The notes below the pieces were generated by a model. It was not told the DNA's origin and did no database searches. It saw only the letters and a list, made by a program, of their open reading frames with translations. Position numbers and translations under genes: made by a program. DNA of 64,000 nt from Sphingomonadales bacterium (GTDB taxonomy: Bacteria; Pseudomonadota; Alphaproteobacteria; Sphingomonadales; Sphingomonadaceae): the NCBI GenBank assembly GCA_027486895.1, contig JAIXOE010000019.1:1-64000 (forward strand), written 5' to 3'. How positions within the stretch are numbered: position 1 is the first letter of the stretch; each line of letters begins with the position of its first letter. This document shows, piece after piece, positions 62,746-64,000 of the stretch.

Positions 62746-64000
62746 ATGTTCCGTAATATATTACTCGCTGGCGCAGCTCTTTGCGTTTCAGCGCCTGCCT
62801 TGGCTTCAACGCAAGCCATCATCGTCGGCAATCTGGTTCCCGACGCGGCGACCGGTCCAACGGGCCCAGCCGTCATTTTGGTCGAAGACGGACGCATTAA
62901 AAATATCGCCAAAGGCACGACCAATCCGTTTCAGGCGGACACAGTTGTTGACCTATCGACCAAAACACTGGTTCCTGGCCTCATTGACCTCCACGTCCAT
63001 TTGACCGGCGACCCCGGTGACGATTTCCGCGACGAAGCCGTTAATCCTGACGAATGGGGCGTCGTCATGGGTGTGAAAAACGCAGCGCTGACCGTCAAAG
63101 CTGGCTTCACGACCGTGCGTGAGGCAGGATCTGCACAAAATACCGGCTTTGTCCTGCGCCGCGGTACAGCGGAAGGTCGCATTGTTGGCCCACGCATTGT
63201 CGCTGCTGGTCCGGCTTTGTCTATTGTCGGCGGGCACGGCGATGTCACTGGCTTTCGCAGCGACGTTCTGGCCGCGCTTGATTCCGGTTTCACCTGTACA
63301 GGTCCCGTCGAATGCGCCGAAAAGGTTCGCAAGTCGTCGAAGGCTGGCGCTGATGTCATCAAGATTACTGCCACCGGCGGCGTTCTCTCACAACAGGGCA
63401 GAGGGTTGGAAGCGCATTTCACGAATGAGGAAATGGTTTCCATCGCCAATACCGCACATTCGCTTGGGCTAAAGGTCATGGCACACGCACATGGCGCCCG
63501 GGGCATTGAGGCAGCGGCCGCAGCTGGCATCGATTCTATCGAACATGGCACATTTGCTGATGAAGCCGCTCTGAAGGTTATGAAGGCCAAAGGCACTGCC
63601 TTGGTCCCGACACTGATGGCACTCGAGGGCGTCCGCGCCCGCCTTGGCAAAGGCATTTACACACCAACTGTAGAGGTCAAAGCAAAGCAGGCGCTTGAAT
63701 TTGCAGGGCGTCAGGTCAAGCTGGCAAAGGCCTTGGGCGTTACTGTCGCCTTTGGCACCGATGCTGGCGTCTTTGAACATGGCAGCAATGCAGGTGAGTT
63801 TGCTCTGCTGGTGAACGCAGGCATGACGCCCACTGAGGCGCTAGCAAGCGCAACGACCGTTGCGGCCAAAACACTTGGCATGGAGAATGATATTGGCCGC
63901 ATCGCCATTGGCTATTCCGCCGACATGGTGGCCGTGAACGAAAATCCGCTGACCAACATCCGCACTCTCGAAAAAGCGGAATGGGTCATGGTAAGAGGAC
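62746..64000 (+). CDS. secreted amidohydrolase family protein, C-terminus beyond the window
   Basis: The frame is open from the ATG (GGAGAGG upstream) to the right edge, giving at least 418 residues. A signal peptide (MFRNILLAGAALCVSAPALA) is followed by the amidohydrolase fold: metal ligands in LIDLHVHL, the carboxylated-lysine candidate in DVIKITATGG, MAHAHGARG, IEHGTF, and FGTDAGVFEHG. It resembles Xaa-Pro dipeptidase-like or imidazolonepropionase-like secreted members that cleave dipeptides. The substrate is unknown. Confidence 0.88.
   Translation, partial: MFRNILLAGAALCVSAPALASTQAIIVGNLVPDAATGPTGPAVILVEDGRIKNIAKGTTNPFQADTVVDLSTKTLVPGLIDLHVHLTGDPGDDFRDEAVNPDEWGVVMGVKNAALTVKAGFTTVREAGSAQNTGFVLRRGTAEGRIVGPRIVAAGPALSIVGGHGDVTGFRSDVLAALDSGFTCTGPVECAEKVRKSSKAGADVIKITATGGVLSQQGRGLEAHFTNEEMVSIANTAHSLGLKVMAHAHGARGIEAAAAAGIDSIEHGTFADEAALKVMKAKGTALVPTLMALEGVRARLGKGIYTPTVEVKAKQALEFAGRQVKLAKALGVTVAFGTDAGVFEHGSNAGEFALLVNAGMTPTEALASATTVAAKTLGMENDIGRIAIGYSADMVAVNENPLTNIRTLEKAEWVMVRG

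Overview
The window looks like a chromosome segment of a sphingomonad alphaproteobacterium, something like Sphingorhabdus or Sphingopyxis. The basis is the protein style (MlaE/F/D with an auxiliary lipoprotein, fused ThiS-ThiG, UrcA, DUF2793, a JmjC uL16-hydroxylase-like protein, a complete RcGTA-type cluster), moderate-to-high GC, and tightly overlapping ATGA gene junctions. Genus is an inference; no rRNA or tRNA gene was found.

Layout. 1-1985 (minus) is the N-terminal part of a secreted autotransporter-like protein with a 192-bp tandem repeat. 2433-5566 (minus) is a stand-alone phage packaging cassette: ParB/DNA methyltransferase fusion, DUF5681 protein and large terminase. It is followed by an AT-rich region carrying several TTCCCTG motifs. 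6144-25159 is ordinary housekeeping and accessory metabolism: M24 peptidase, threonine aldolase-like lyase, transporters, PgeF, a cystathionine gamma-synthase family enzyme, the Mla lipid-transport operon, Lgt, an acyl-CoA synthetase and GlnD. 25252-26373 is an OmpA-type outer-membrane protein.

26534-43552 (all minus) is a gene transfer agent cluster in RcGTA order. It runs small and large terminase, portal, protease, capsid, head-tail connectors, tail terminator, tube, chaperones, tape measure, distal tail protein, hub, NlpC/P60 peptidase, tail-tip megatron and DUF2793. No integrase, repressor or replication gene is present. Three things depart from the textbook layout. (a) The portal protein carries a C-terminal nuclease toxin domain of the Endonuclea_NS_2 type, followed one base later by a YezG-like immunity gene; both have lower GC than their neighbours. 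(b) Four fibre- or spike-like genes sit between the capsid and the first connector. (c) A glycosidase-like domain is fused to the distal tail protein, while the tail-tip megatron is short. A polymorphic toxin-immunity pair built into a GTA particle protein is the strongest candidate here for an undescribed system.

43771-64000 returns to the core genome: an RluE-type pseudouridine synthase, a uL16 hydroxylase-like protein, a DUF2339 membrane protein, a VTT-domain membrane protein, Lnt, MetK behind a perfect 18-bp palindrome, TrmB, a LytS/LytTR-type two-component pair, thiSG, aroQ-accB-accC, a VanX-like dipeptidase, an RcnB-like protein with six EF-hand-like 12-residue repeats, and an amidohydrolase cut by the window edge.
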